Source of the DNA: a virus
Strand: one strand, 5' to 3'
DNA: 22,873 bases
IMG/VR virus record: IMGVR_UViG_3300000596_000002
Coordinates: 1-22,873 of that record
Every line of letters begins with the position of its first letter. Position 1 is the first letter of the stretch. The notes under the pieces are model-generated. The model worked only from the letters and a program-made list of their open reading frames with translations. It searched no databases and was not told the origin of the DNA. Of this stretch, positions 13,970-20,638 are shown piece after piece. A program made the position numbers and the translations under genes.

Positions 13970-14902
13970 TCAGGAATCTATTTCTCGGTAGCCGGTCCTG
14001 GCCTGGCCACGGGCGCCGGGAGCGCGCTCCTTCTCGAATGATTCCAGCTTGCCGACCTCGGTGAGACGGTTCAGCCAGACGATCACGTAGATCCGGTCGC
14101 GCTTCATCCGGGCGGCGATCATGTCGGCTTCGTCGTAGCCCTGGCGGATCAGTTCGAAGATCGTTATTTCGACGGATTGCGGCGGCATGGAGAGTTCGTA
14201 TTGAACTTCTTCCTGATAGCCGTTGATCAGGTTTTGCAGGCGGGGCGCGACGCTGATCATCTTGCGAAAGGCCGCCTGTAATTCGGCCCAGGCGGCGACT
14301 ACCTCGGGCTCGTCGCACAGCGCGGCGATCGTTGAATCGAGTGGGGGTGTCTTCTGTTCCTTTGTCATTCGCCAAGCGTCCCTCGTTGAAAAGAATGGGT
14401 TTTTCGCCTTTTCTTGAGCGAACCTCTCAATAGTAGCGTGCGGATCATCGGTATACAGCGCGGCGCGAAAAAAGTCCTTGTCGTCGAGATCCTCCAGCGA
14501 TCCATCTGATTCGTTATTTCTTTTAGCGCTAAAAGAATTAAAGAATGTTTTATGAATCGAGGCGTTCTGATAGATCAGATTGGAACTGACGCCGATCTCT
14601 GCGGCATGCTTCTTCACGGCGGCGTCAATCCCTTTGCCTTCCGTGTCCTTCATTCCCCGACCTCGGCGCTGTGACTCTCGATTTAAAATCTCGGCATCGC
14701 AAGCGATTTCGATCCGCCAGGACACACGGCCGAACGCTCGCGCCTGCATTCGGATTTCGAGAACTTCCATATCGTCCATTTTCGGCAGTTCCGAGATTAT
14801 CTGATCCGCCGTAGATTCCACCTTGTTGAAAAACTGGATCGCCGACGTGGCGATCGGTGAGGGGTTCGACATTGTAGTTACTCCAGTTGTTGTTAATTGC
14901 AT
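13970..14902 (-). CDS. Putative DNA-binding regulator with HTH and winged-helix regions
   Basis: A 310-residue protein from the ATG at 14902 (GGAG 5 nt upstream); an ATG at 14872 with GGAG at 8 nt is an alternative. A longer frame upstream runs through the structured leader and is not believed. Residues about 92-119 (IDAAVKKHAAEIGVSSNLIYQNASIHKTF) fit a helix-turn-helix. Residues about 243-290 (VEITIFELIRQGYDEADMIAARM, then VIVWLNRLTEVGKLESF) fit a winged helix. No family was recognised. It stands alone between the terminated replication block and the lysis and virion block, the place for a late-gene regulator. A 20-bp perfect palindrome lies within its own coding sequence (14518-14537), possibly its binding site. 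Confidence 0.8.
   Translation of the reverse strand: MQLTTTGVTTMSNPSPIATSAIQFFNKVESTADQIISELPKMDDMEVLEIRMQARAFGRVSWRIEIACDAEILNRESQRRGRGMKDTEGKGIDAAVKKHAAEIGVSSNLIYQNASIHKTFFNSFSAKRNNESDGSLEDLDDKDFFRAALYTDDPHATIERFAQEKAKNPFFSTRDAWRMTKEQKTPPLDSTIAALCDEPEVVAAWAELQAAFRKMISVAPRLQNLINGYQEEVQYELSMPPQSVEITIFELIRQGYDEADMIAARMKRDRIYVIVWLNRLTEVGKLESFEKERAPGARGQARTGYREIDS
14518..14537. repeat. 20-bp perfect palindrome inside the regulator gene
   Basis: TTCTTTTAGCGCTAAAAGAA reads identically on both strands, with A/T-rich arms around AGCGCT. It encodes part of the SFSAKR segment of the putative regulator. Perfect 20-bp symmetry is rarely random and may be a dimer binding site. Confidence 0.85.
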
Positions 14903-14925
14903 AAATTCTCCGGTTATTAGGTTAT

Positions 14926-14986
14926 GCGCGCTCCGGGAATTGCACCCGGCGTCGGGGAAATGACGCCCTGACTGCACTAAGCGCGC
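14926..14986 (-). ncRNA. tRNA-like structured element in the regulator leader
   Basis: On the minus strand this 61-nt stretch can fold with a 7-bp acceptor-like stem (GCGCGCT, 14986-14980, with AGCGCGC, 14932-14926). Directly stacked on it is a 5-bp T-arm-like hairpin CCGGG-TGCAATT-CCCGG (14949-14933), whose loop matches a T loop except for G in place of T55. There is also a CGTC/GACG hairpin in the anticodon position with an 8-nt loop. The D region (TAGTGCAGTCAGG) resembles a D arm in sequence but has lost its 3' half. No CCA follows. It is too short for a normal tRNA: either a tRNA-derived remnant or a tRNA mimic in the 5' leader of the gene starting at 14902. Confidence 0.35.
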
Positions 14987-15001
14987 GGCGCCAGCGTGAG
15001 T

Positions 15002-15025
15002 AAAAACCCTGCGAGCGTGGCAGGG
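15002..15025 (-). terminator. Rho-independent terminator ending the replication block
   Basis: On the minus strand CCCTGC (15025-15020), loop CACGCTC, GCAGGG (15012-15007) is followed directly by TTTTT (15006-15002). It starts 19 nt after the stop codon at 15044. An outer complementary pair (CTCACGC/GCGTGAG, 15032-15038 and 14994-15000) encloses the whole hairpin. Confidence 0.85.
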
Positions 15026-15043
15026 GGAAACCCTCACGCGATC

Positions 15044-15511
15044 TCATTTGTCTTTCTTTGGGATAAGCTCGACAAGCGTGCGCGTAATGACATCCATCGG
15101 CCTATTGCGCGCCCATTCCAATACTTCGTCCATATTGCATGGATCACCTTTAAACGGCGTCTGTTTCTCGATCTCCCCCACCTTCTCGATCGCCGCATCA
15201 ACCACGGCCTGCTTGCCTGGCGAGAGCGGGGCGGCGACGGGCCTCACATGGACAGGAAGGCAAACGAAGCCATCCGCATTTGCTCGGGTAATCGGGTCCG
15301 GGTCAACGCAACCGTTGGCAAAGAAGCGCCATGAGTCTTCTTCGCTCGGCGCAAGCGACCACCAGCACCAGACATCGGGGACGATTCGCACGCAATATAA
15401 AATCTCAGCCTCGTCCACCTTCTTCGCGGCTTCGAGTTCGGCGCGCAGGCGGGCGTTTTCGGCTTCCAGATCCTTGATTCTCTCAAGTTGAACTGTCTCA
15501 ATGAATGTCAT
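15044..15511 (-). CDS. Hypothetical protein with N-terminal coiled coil
   Basis: A 155-residue protein from the ATG at 15511, which overlaps the preceding stop (ATGA) and has GGAGAAGG upstream; an in-frame TTG 27 nt further upstream is rejected. Residues 9-33 form a short leucine-heptad coiled coil (LERIKDLEAENARLRAELEAAKK). The middle has a tryptophan-rich beta region (VPDVWCWWSLAPSEEDSWRFF) and the C-terminus is mixed. No family recognised. Last gene of the replication block: a rho-independent terminator follows within 40 nt. Such small proteins with a coiled-coil start are common as uncharacterised early phage genes. Confidence 0.8.
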   Translation of the reverse strand: MTFIETVQLERIKDLEAENARLRAELEAAKKVDEAEILYCVRIVPDVWCWWSLAPSEEDSWRFFANGCVDPDPITRANADGFVCLPVHVRPVAAPLSPGKQAVVDAAIEKVGEIEKQTPFKGDPCNMDEVLEWARNRPMDVITRTLVELIPKKDK

Positions 15512-15666
15512 TTCTTCACCTTCTCCTTCCGCAGCCAAATCCCTAGAGGCGCGTGCTTTCGCACCTTCTTCGGCACGCTCGCGTCAATGCGGCGGCGGGC
15601 GGCGCGGAGACGGGCGTAGATGGCCCTAAAATCGTCGTGGTTGGGTTTTTCCGTGTTATCGCTCAC
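15508..15666 (-). CDS. Small basic hypothetical protein (GTG start)
   Basis: A 52-residue protein. The GTG at 15666 is chosen because it overlaps the stop of the DUF1064 gene (GTGA) and has GGAGGT 6 nt upstream; longer readings of the frame lack this. The C-terminal half is strongly basic (IYARLRAARRRIDASVPKKVRKH, ending RKEKVKK), suggesting nucleic acid contact, though no motif is recognised. Both ends are coupled to neighbours by 4-nt overlaps. Confidence 0.75.
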   Translation of the reverse strand: MSDNTEKPNHDDFRAIYARLRAARRRIDASVPKKVRKHAPLGIWLRKEKVKK

Positions 15667-16082
15667 GCTAGCACCTCCTGCCATATCCATTGCCCCCCAG
15701 AGTATTTGTAGAGAAAAAAGCGGCAGCGCTTGTACTTGTTCGCCGCGACTTTCAGAGACTTCAACGCGTCTTCCCAAACGTGCGCCCCCTTCACCTCGTA
15801 GAAGGTCAGTTTGTCGCCCTTCCAGGTTGGGAAGTCAGGGCGATACCTGAGACCGTTCGCCAGGCGCAGGGTGATCGATTCATGCTCCCCGATCTCGTCA
15901 ATTTCGCCGGCCGCCAACATTGGCTCTAAGAATGTCAGTTTGAATCGGGTTTCTGTCTTGTTCATACCGCGGCTCGACTGTCTAATAATCTGAGTCGCCC
16001 CGCCGTGCGGCATCGGCTCGGCTACCGCCTTGGCGCTGCGGCGCGCTATAAAGTCGGTGTAGATGTCGTCTTGCCAGCTCAT
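15663..16082 (-). CDS. DUF1064-type PD-(D/E)XK nuclease-like protein
   Basis: A 139-residue protein with the signature of phage DUF1064 proteins: NKTE (41-44), LRLANGLRYRPDF (72-84) and FYEVKG (94-99). The catalytic set E44, D83, E96 and K98 is intact, as in Holliday-junction-resolvase-like and Cas4-like folds, so endonuclease activity on branched or single-stranded DNA is plausible. The N-terminal 35 residues are an extra, weakly conserved-looking extension. GAGGAG lies about 8 nt upstream of the ATG. It follows the primase-helicase gene after a 164-bp gap carrying iteron-like repeats. Confidence 0.87.
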   Translation of the reverse strand: MSWQDDIYTDFIARRSAKAVAEPMPHGGATQIIRQSSRGMNKTETRFKLTFLEPMLAAGEIDEIGEHESITLRLANGLRYRPDFPTWKGDKLTFYEVKGAHVWEDALKSLKVAANKYKRCRFFLYKYSGGQWIWQEVLA

Positions 16083-16198
16083 GCCTGCTCTCCTCTAGAC
16101 TGTCTTCCTATCGAATGTCGAATAACGACCCTGTTTTTCTAAAATCCTGTAAGTGTTCACTCACTTCGTCCCTCTAACTCTTTTGTTATCAATACCCG

Positions 16199-16301
16199 TA
16201 GGACAGCTAGGACAGTTAGGACACGAATACAAGTATCTATTTACCTCTACTCACGTGAGTAATAACCTGTACTTCTGTCCTGACTGTCCTGACTGTCCTG
16301 A
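16199..16301. repeat. Opposed iteron-like repeats around a palindrome (candidate origin or control site)
   Basis: Three 9-bp direct repeats (TAGGACAGC, TAGGACAGT, TAGGACACG; 16199-16225) face three exact copies of the reverse-complement form CTGTCCTGA (16275-16301). They share the core AGGACAG. Between the two sets, close to the centre of symmetry, lies the perfect palindrome TACTCACGTGAGTA (16248-16261). The right set is inside the primase-helicase coding sequence, where it encodes a QDSQDSQD tail; the left set is in the non-coding gap. The layout suits a replication initiator site; a long imperfect hairpin in the transcript is an alternative role. Confidence 0.75.
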
Positions 16302-18655
16302 TAGGTCAAAATGACACCAAAATAATAGACATTTCCGCTCTCTTTTCTCTTCACAAAACCACGCTCTGACATCGCATTTCCGAACCTCGTTTGATTGAGA
16401 ACGTACTCGCCGTTGTCTTCACACCATCGGCAATAAGCCTTATAAATCTGTCCTGCGACTGCCCCGCGCTGCGACTTATCCGGCATCTGCTCGAGTCTCT
16501 GCTCGATGAACATCCCGAGGACATCGGAATCCTTGCGGTACTGCTCCGTGGCCTCCCTGACCTGCTGAGGTGGCGTCAACCCCTCTGTCTTCCAAAGCCG
16601 ATAGCCTTCGATCGCCCAATTGAGTATCCCCGGCAACTCGAGCATCAGCTTGGTCTCGAGAAACTTGTCAGCGATCTTCAAGTTGTCGCGCTTCGCCTTC
16701 TCCGTGTCTTTCTCGAACTGTACGAGAAATGGGATCATCAGCGGGCGCCGCCATATGCCCTCATCCGTCCCGCGGATCACCGGCTTATGATTGGCCGCGA
16801 GCCACAGCTTGAAGACCGGGGTAAACGTGATGGAATGCTCGTGTTTGTAGGAGGCCGTTACCGGATCGCCGCCCGTAATCTGTTTGATCAGAGCCTCGGA
16901 TAGCCTCTTTGACTCCTCGGTCTCGATCGCCGTGATCAGCCGGGCGCCGCACAGCCTCGCCAGGTCTTCGTTATGGCCGCCGCTCGAGCGATTCTTGGCC
17001 GTAAAGACCTCCATCTGTGCGTGAGTGGCGTATTCGCCTATTAGGCGGCTCAGGACGTTGATAAACGTCGTCTTGCCGTTCCTACCTACCCCGTAGAGCA
17101 AAAAGAACACCTGCTCCACTGACAGCCCCGACAACGAGTACCCTACGGCCTTCTGGATGAACCGAATGAGCGCTTTGTCCTTGTTGAAAACCCCGATCAG
17201 GAATCGAAGCCATTTAGGACACTTGGCGTCCTTCTGATACTCCACCTTTGAAAGTTTCATGCAGAGGCGCGCGGGATCGTGCGGCAGCAACTCACCCGTC
17301 GCCAGGTCTACGGTCCCGTTTGAGACGTTGAACAGCTCGGGATTAGCGTCGAAACTCTCGAACTCGATCCTCACCTCGGCCCGGATCAACGTCAGGATGG
17401 CGTTGCGGCGCTCTGGCTTCTGAGAGGCGACATAGTGTTTAAACGCCTTCTCCTGCGCCTCCAAGGTAATCGCGTCGATATGCCGTAGCCCTTGAACGAC
17501 TTTATTCGCCCGGTCCTCGACGATCCCTTGATCGTCGCTCCATCTCTTCCCGTCAAAAGACATGAATTTCTTGCGCGCGTAAACGTATTTGGTTGTCTGC
17601 CTGTAAGCGTTCAGGAATCGCGCGGCGTTGCCGTGATCGGCTAGCAGGTCTTCATCATCGAATACGGTGTCGATCTCCTCGGACTGAATCTCGCCGGGCC
17701 ACTCTTCGACTTCGGGCGGTGTTTCCGGTTTAACCACGCGAAACTGCAGCCGCGGCTTCTCGGGCGCCCGCCGTGGCTCCCTCATCCCCGCATCGATGCC
17801 GCTCCTGATCGTGTTGCGGATCTCCGACTTGTCCAGCCCTGCCCCCACCGCCGCGCGCTCGAGCGCTGATTCCACATCCGATCTGTACAGCACGCCGCCG
17901 CCGACCAACTGCCCGAGCGCGAATGCCGACTTATTGAGCTGCGCGTTCCGTTCGCCCGTCGACGCCAGTAAAACTGCGTTGACTTCCGCCTGCAGCGCTG
18001 CCTGACCATAAGCATCGGTATTTACGGGCTTGGTATTCCTTGCCGGCGGCGGTTGCTGCTCATCCTCTTCAAGTTTGATTGCACGCCAGTCGAGCAACTC
18101 ACCTTCGTGGATCTCATAGCGGTAGCGTGCCCCCTCTTCCGGGACCGCCGGCGTGTAGAACATCCGACTAGCATCCTTGGCCTGCTCGTCAATCCTCCCT
18201 TGGGCGACTTCTGCGGCCCATCGCCAGAGCTTCGGGAACTCGCCCGCCGGGATCGGCTCCAACAATGGGATGATCACCCGGAATCGCTCCTCAGCGTCCG
18301 GGTTGCTCTCGGTCTCGCGGTAACTCGAATGCGTGGTGTAGGCGGCGAAAGATAATCCGAACATTCGCCAGACCTCGAGGTCGATGTCAAAGTCGGCTCC
18401 GTGGTCGTAGTCAAGGACCAGTTCAGAAATACATTTGACGTTCTCTTTCTTCCTCGCCGGCGGATCGAACAGCGCCGGCGCGAATAGCGGTCCGTCTTTC
18501 TCGGCGCGGATCTGAGGCTTGGCTATTCGCTCGCAAATCTCCCCCCACGAGCGCTCCACACGCTTCGGCGTCTTGTCGAATTTGTTCTTAAAGAGCGACA
18601 GGCAGAAGACGCTGGGGCTTTTCTTATGGCCGTTTGTTGTGAGGTCAGGTGTCAT
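16247..18655 (-). CDS. Primase-helicase (AEP-type primase plus SF3 helicase)
   Basis: An 802-residue replication protein. The N-terminal region (about 70-185) fits an archaeo-eukaryotic-type primase: LVLDYDHG with D82 and D84, YTTHSS with H109, RFRVIIPL, and KDASRMFYTPA with D161 and R164. A linker follows, then the D5_N-type region with the typical LFNVSNGTVDLATGELLPHDP (441-461). The SF3 helicase carries Walker A GVGRNGKT (522-529), acidic Walker B ITAIETEE (574-581), motif C KLWLAANHKP (616-625) and the arginine pair in DEGIWRRP (631-638). All motors look intact. The C-terminus ends in a QDSQDSQD repeat encoded by iteron-like DNA. The start overlaps the preceding stop (TAATG). It would prime and unwind phage DNA. 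Confidence 0.93.
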   Translation of the reverse strand: MTPDLTTNGHKKSPSVFCLSLFKNKFDKTPKRVERSWGEICERIAKPQIRAEKDGPLFAPALFDPPARKKENVKCISELVLDYDHGADFDIDLEVWRMFGLSFAAYTTHSSYRETESNPDAEERFRVIIPLLEPIPAGEFPKLWRWAAEVAQGRIDEQAKDASRMFYTPAVPEEGARYRYEIHEGELLDWRAIKLEEDEQQPPPARNTKPVNTDAYGQAALQAEVNAVLLASTGERNAQLNKSAFALGQLVGGGVLYRSDVESALERAAVGAGLDKSEIRNTIRSGIDAGMREPRRAPEKPRLQFRVVKPETPPEVEEWPGEIQSEEIDTVFDDEDLLADHGNAARFLNAYRQTTKYVYARKKFMSFDGKRWSDDQGIVEDRANKVVQGLRHIDAITLEAQEKAFKHYVASQKPERRNAILTLIRAEVRIEFESFDANPELFNVSNGTVDLATGELLPHDPARLCMKLSKVEYQKDAKCPKWLRFLIGVFNKDKALIRFIQKAVGYSLSGLSVEQVFFLLYGVGRNGKTTFINVLSRLIGEYATHAQMEVFTAKNRSSGGHNEDLARLCGARLITAIETEESKRLSEALIKQITGGDPVTASYKHEHSITFTPVFKLWLAANHKPVIRGTDEGIWRRPLMIPFLVQFEKDTEKAKRDNLKIADKFLETKLMLELPGILNWAIEGYRLWKTEGLTPPQQVREATEQYRKDSDVLGMFIEQRLEQMPDKSQRGAVAGQIYKAYCRWCEDNGEYVLNQTRFGNAMSERGFVKRKESGNVYYFGVILTYQDSQDSQDRSTGYYSRE

Positions 18656-19689
18656 TATCTTGATCCGAATCTACGCTGAAGCGAATCCTTGCGCCCATCC
18701 TCGACGCCGTTGATCTGCGACCAAATGATGTGGTCTCCATTCTTCACGAGGCTCCAGCCTCCGCGCTTCGTTAGTTTCAACTCGCCCACACCAAGCTGCG
18801 CCATCATTCGCGTAAATGTGCCGTCGAAATACCGAAGCAATACATCAGAACCGGGGAGGGCGCCGATCAGATCAGGACAGGCAAAGACATAGATATATCC
18901 GGCGTCGTGCCAGGTCTCGCCATCCTCTGAGTATTCCCAAGGGGTCTGGGCATAGTCGGCGCACTGCCCCAGCCACTTCATAACTTTGTTGGTTTGATTG
19001 AGCGCTGCGCGATTCTTAATCTCGACACCGAATATCACCTGCGGATCTTTCCATCTGCTCAAATCGCGCGGGAGAATTATCAGGTCAATTCGCTTGACCC
19101 CCTTCTCCGCATCGTGCCGACCGCGCACGCGCGTATAGACGAAGAACTCAGGGCTAAGAATTTCGACAATACAGCGCTGAAAATCTTTTTCTTTCTCGTA
19201 GATGTCGGGATCAACGGTCAGCACGTCGCCAGTAACCGTCTCTTTAGCAATCTCCCATTGCCGTTGGATGTAATCGCCTGCCTTTCGCTTGTCCGTGGGC
19301 GTTTCGGTCAGTCCTCGCAAGCCATTGTGGTGATGCTGCAAGATGACCTTTCTGCCCGCCTTGTCGATTTGGGCAGGCTGCCAGGTCCAGCCGCTACCAT
19401 TCCTGACGCGCGCCCATCCGAGGGCATATTTGTAATCGTGGCCGTTGACATCCGGCACCGGCGCCGCCTCGGTGACGATAAGGGCTTCATAGGGGCAATC
19501 GCTCTTATCGATATAAGCCATTGCCTTTTCTGGGAACTCCCAGAGAGGCACGACGGCCACATAGACCGAGCGGGAGCCACACAGCATAAAATCCGGCTGC
19601 CACCCTTCGAACGGTGCCGGCCTGCGCTCGTAATCCCAGCCAAGCAGTTCGAACATTGCCGCCCAATAGCTTTCGAATATTGATGTCAT
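18655..19689 (-). CDS. Nuclease-like protein with two PD-(D/E)XK-type regions, the first degenerate
   Basis: A 344-residue protein. The C-terminal half has a convincing PD-(D/E)XK core: KRIDLIIL with D202, FGVEIKNR with E223 and K225, and WLGQCADY with Q242. The N-terminal part (GWDYERRPAPFEGWQPDFML, D33; then VYVAVVPL) follows the layout of phage single-domain PD-(D/E)XK proteins, but the expected E-x-K is A45-V-V47, so that copy should be inactive. The protein may be an active nuclease with a pseudo-domain for DNA or partner binding. It is coupled to the gene before (ATGA) and to the primase-helicase after (TAATG), suggesting a role in replication or recombination. Not recognised as a named family. 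Confidence 0.75.
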   Translation of the reverse strand: MTSIFESYWAAMFELLGWDYERRPAPFEGWQPDFMLCGSRSVYVAVVPLWEFPEKAMAYIDKSDCPYEALIVTEAAPVPDVNGHDYKYALGWARVRNGSGWTWQPAQIDKAGRKVILQHHHNGLRGLTETPTDKRKAGDYIQRQWEIAKETVTGDVLTVDPDIYEKEKDFQRCIVEILSPEFFVYTRVRGRHDAEKGVKRIDLIILPRDLSRWKDPQVIFGVEIKNRAALNQTNKVMKWLGQCADYAQTPWEYSEDGETWHDAGYIYVFACPDLIGALPGSDVLLRYFDGTFTRMMAQLGVGELKLTKRGGWSLVKNGDHIIWSQINGVEDGRKDSLQRRFGSR

Positions 19690-19931
19690 ACCCTCTCAAC
19701 CTCCCTCTTCTTCGTCTTCTTCCCCTCGATCAAATGAAACTTCACACCCCTCACCTTCAACCCCTCAATCAACGCCTTCCCTCTCAACTCCGTAATCCCT
19801 CGCACCTCGAGCCACGGCCAATCCGCCATCACGAGGTGAACGCGCGGGTTAAGCGCGACCACCTCAGCGCGGACCTCCTCAGCCTCCATCGGCGTCAGGT
19901 AGGGTTTAAAGAGTTGAAGCAACACGTTCAT
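19686..19931 (-). CDS. Small hypothetical protein
   Basis: An 81-residue protein starting MNVLLQLFKPYLTPMEAEE. The ATG at 19931 has AGGAAG upstream and overlaps the end of the exonuclease gene by 26 nt; a longer reading of this frame to 20081 would be out-of-frame low-complexity sequence inside the exonuclease gene. The middle is beta-like (RVHLVMADWPWLEVRGITELRG) and the end is lysine-rich (LIEGKKTKKREVERV). No family recognised. Between two nucleases, so a replication or recombination accessory is the context guess. Confidence 0.72.
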   Translation of the reverse strand: MNVLLQLFKPYLTPMEAEEVRAEVVALNPRVHLVMADWPWLEVRGITELRGKALIEGLKVRGVKFHLIEGKKTKKREVERV

Positions 19932-20469
19932 CGACTTCCTGCCTCGCCAACCATCGCAACACTTCCCGCGCGGCCTTCGCGTCACCGAGCGCACGATGTC
20001 CGCCCGCCTCGACGCCGATCTCGTAGCAAACGTTTTCGAGCCGCTGCCAGCGCCGGAGGCCGTGGTACTGCATCCAGTCATTCATCAGGCAATACCAGCG
20101 GAAAGATTCCTCAACTTCGTAGAGCTGGCAGGTCTGAACGATCATCCGGCTATCGAAATCGCTGTTGTATGCGAGCAGCGGGCGCGAGCCGACGATCTCC
20201 CTGACGATCGGCAAGACTTCCGGCCAGCGCCTGGCCTGTGCAACCATTTCGTCGGTGATGCCGTGAACGTTCGTCGCCGCCTCTGGGATCGAATCCATCG
20301 GCTTCACAAGCGCCGAGAACTCCAAGCCCCCGAGCGCGTCCACAATGGCGACTTCGACGATCTCGTCGTCCTCGCCTAGTCCCGTCGTCTCCGTGTCGAG
20401 GATCAGGGCGTTTACCTCCATGCAGTGCTTGGCGGTCGCGACGATGTTGTGTCTATGGTTTTCAGACAT
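19906..20469 (-). CDS. DnaQ-like 3'-5' exonuclease (DEDDh)
   Basis: A 187-residue exonuclease with all DEDDh motifs: ExoI ALILDTETTGL (D25, E27), NVHGIT (68-72), ExoII LLAYNSDFDSRMI (D106) and ExoIII GGHRALGDAKAA (H158, D163). It would remove 3' nucleotides from DNA (proofreading-like or recombination role) or RNA. No polymerase gene is visible in the window, so it may serve a host polymerase or act with the neighbouring RecA-like ATPase. The start overlaps the upstream small gene by 8 nt. Confidence 0.94.
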   Translation of the reverse strand: MSENHRHNIVATAKHCMEVNALILDTETTGLGEDDEIVEVAIVDALGGLEFSALVKPMDSIPEAATNVHGITDEMVAQARRWPEVLPIVREIVGSRPLLAYNSDFDSRMIVQTCQLYEVEESFRWYCLMNDWMQYHGLRRWQRLENVCYEIGVEAGGHRALGDAKAAREVLRWLARQEVDERVASTL

Positions 20470-20638
20470 TCGCGCTCACCCCCTTCTCGGCCTCAACCTT
20501 GACCTCGGCCTCGATGATCGTGGAGAAGACGGCACAGACAAGCGCCTCGCGCTCCTTGTCCGTAATCTCGCACTGGGTATCGATCAGAGTGTTCTCGAGC
20601 GCCCTTAGCGCCTCGATGGTGTCGTTAATTGACCTCAT
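20462..20638 (-). CDS. Small hypothetical protein
   Basis: A 58-residue acidic, helical protein (MRSINDTIEALRALENTLIDT, later IIEAEVKVEAEKG). The ATG at 20638 overlaps the end of the RecA-like gene by 14 nt, and its own stop overlaps the exonuclease start by 8 nt, so the three are translationally linked. No motif recognised; possibly a small adaptor for the ATPase or the exonuclease. Confidence 0.7.
   Translation of the reverse strand: MRSINDTIEALRALENTLIDTQCEITDKEREALVCAVFSTIIEAEVKVEAEKGVSANV

Noticed and set aside
13884-14375. Minus-strand frame of 163 codons overlapping the regulator gene, ending in a leucine-rich segment
   Set aside because: Mostly out-of-frame sequence of the regulator, arginine-rich and low in complexity. 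The hydrophobic last 29 residues could be a tiny membrane peptide from a CTG overlapping the regulator stop, but no standard start or ribosome site supports it.
18994-19683. Plus-strand open frame of 229 codons over the nuclease-like gene
   Set aside because: Antisense shadow of a coupled minus-strand gene, without ribosome site or recognisable protein features.
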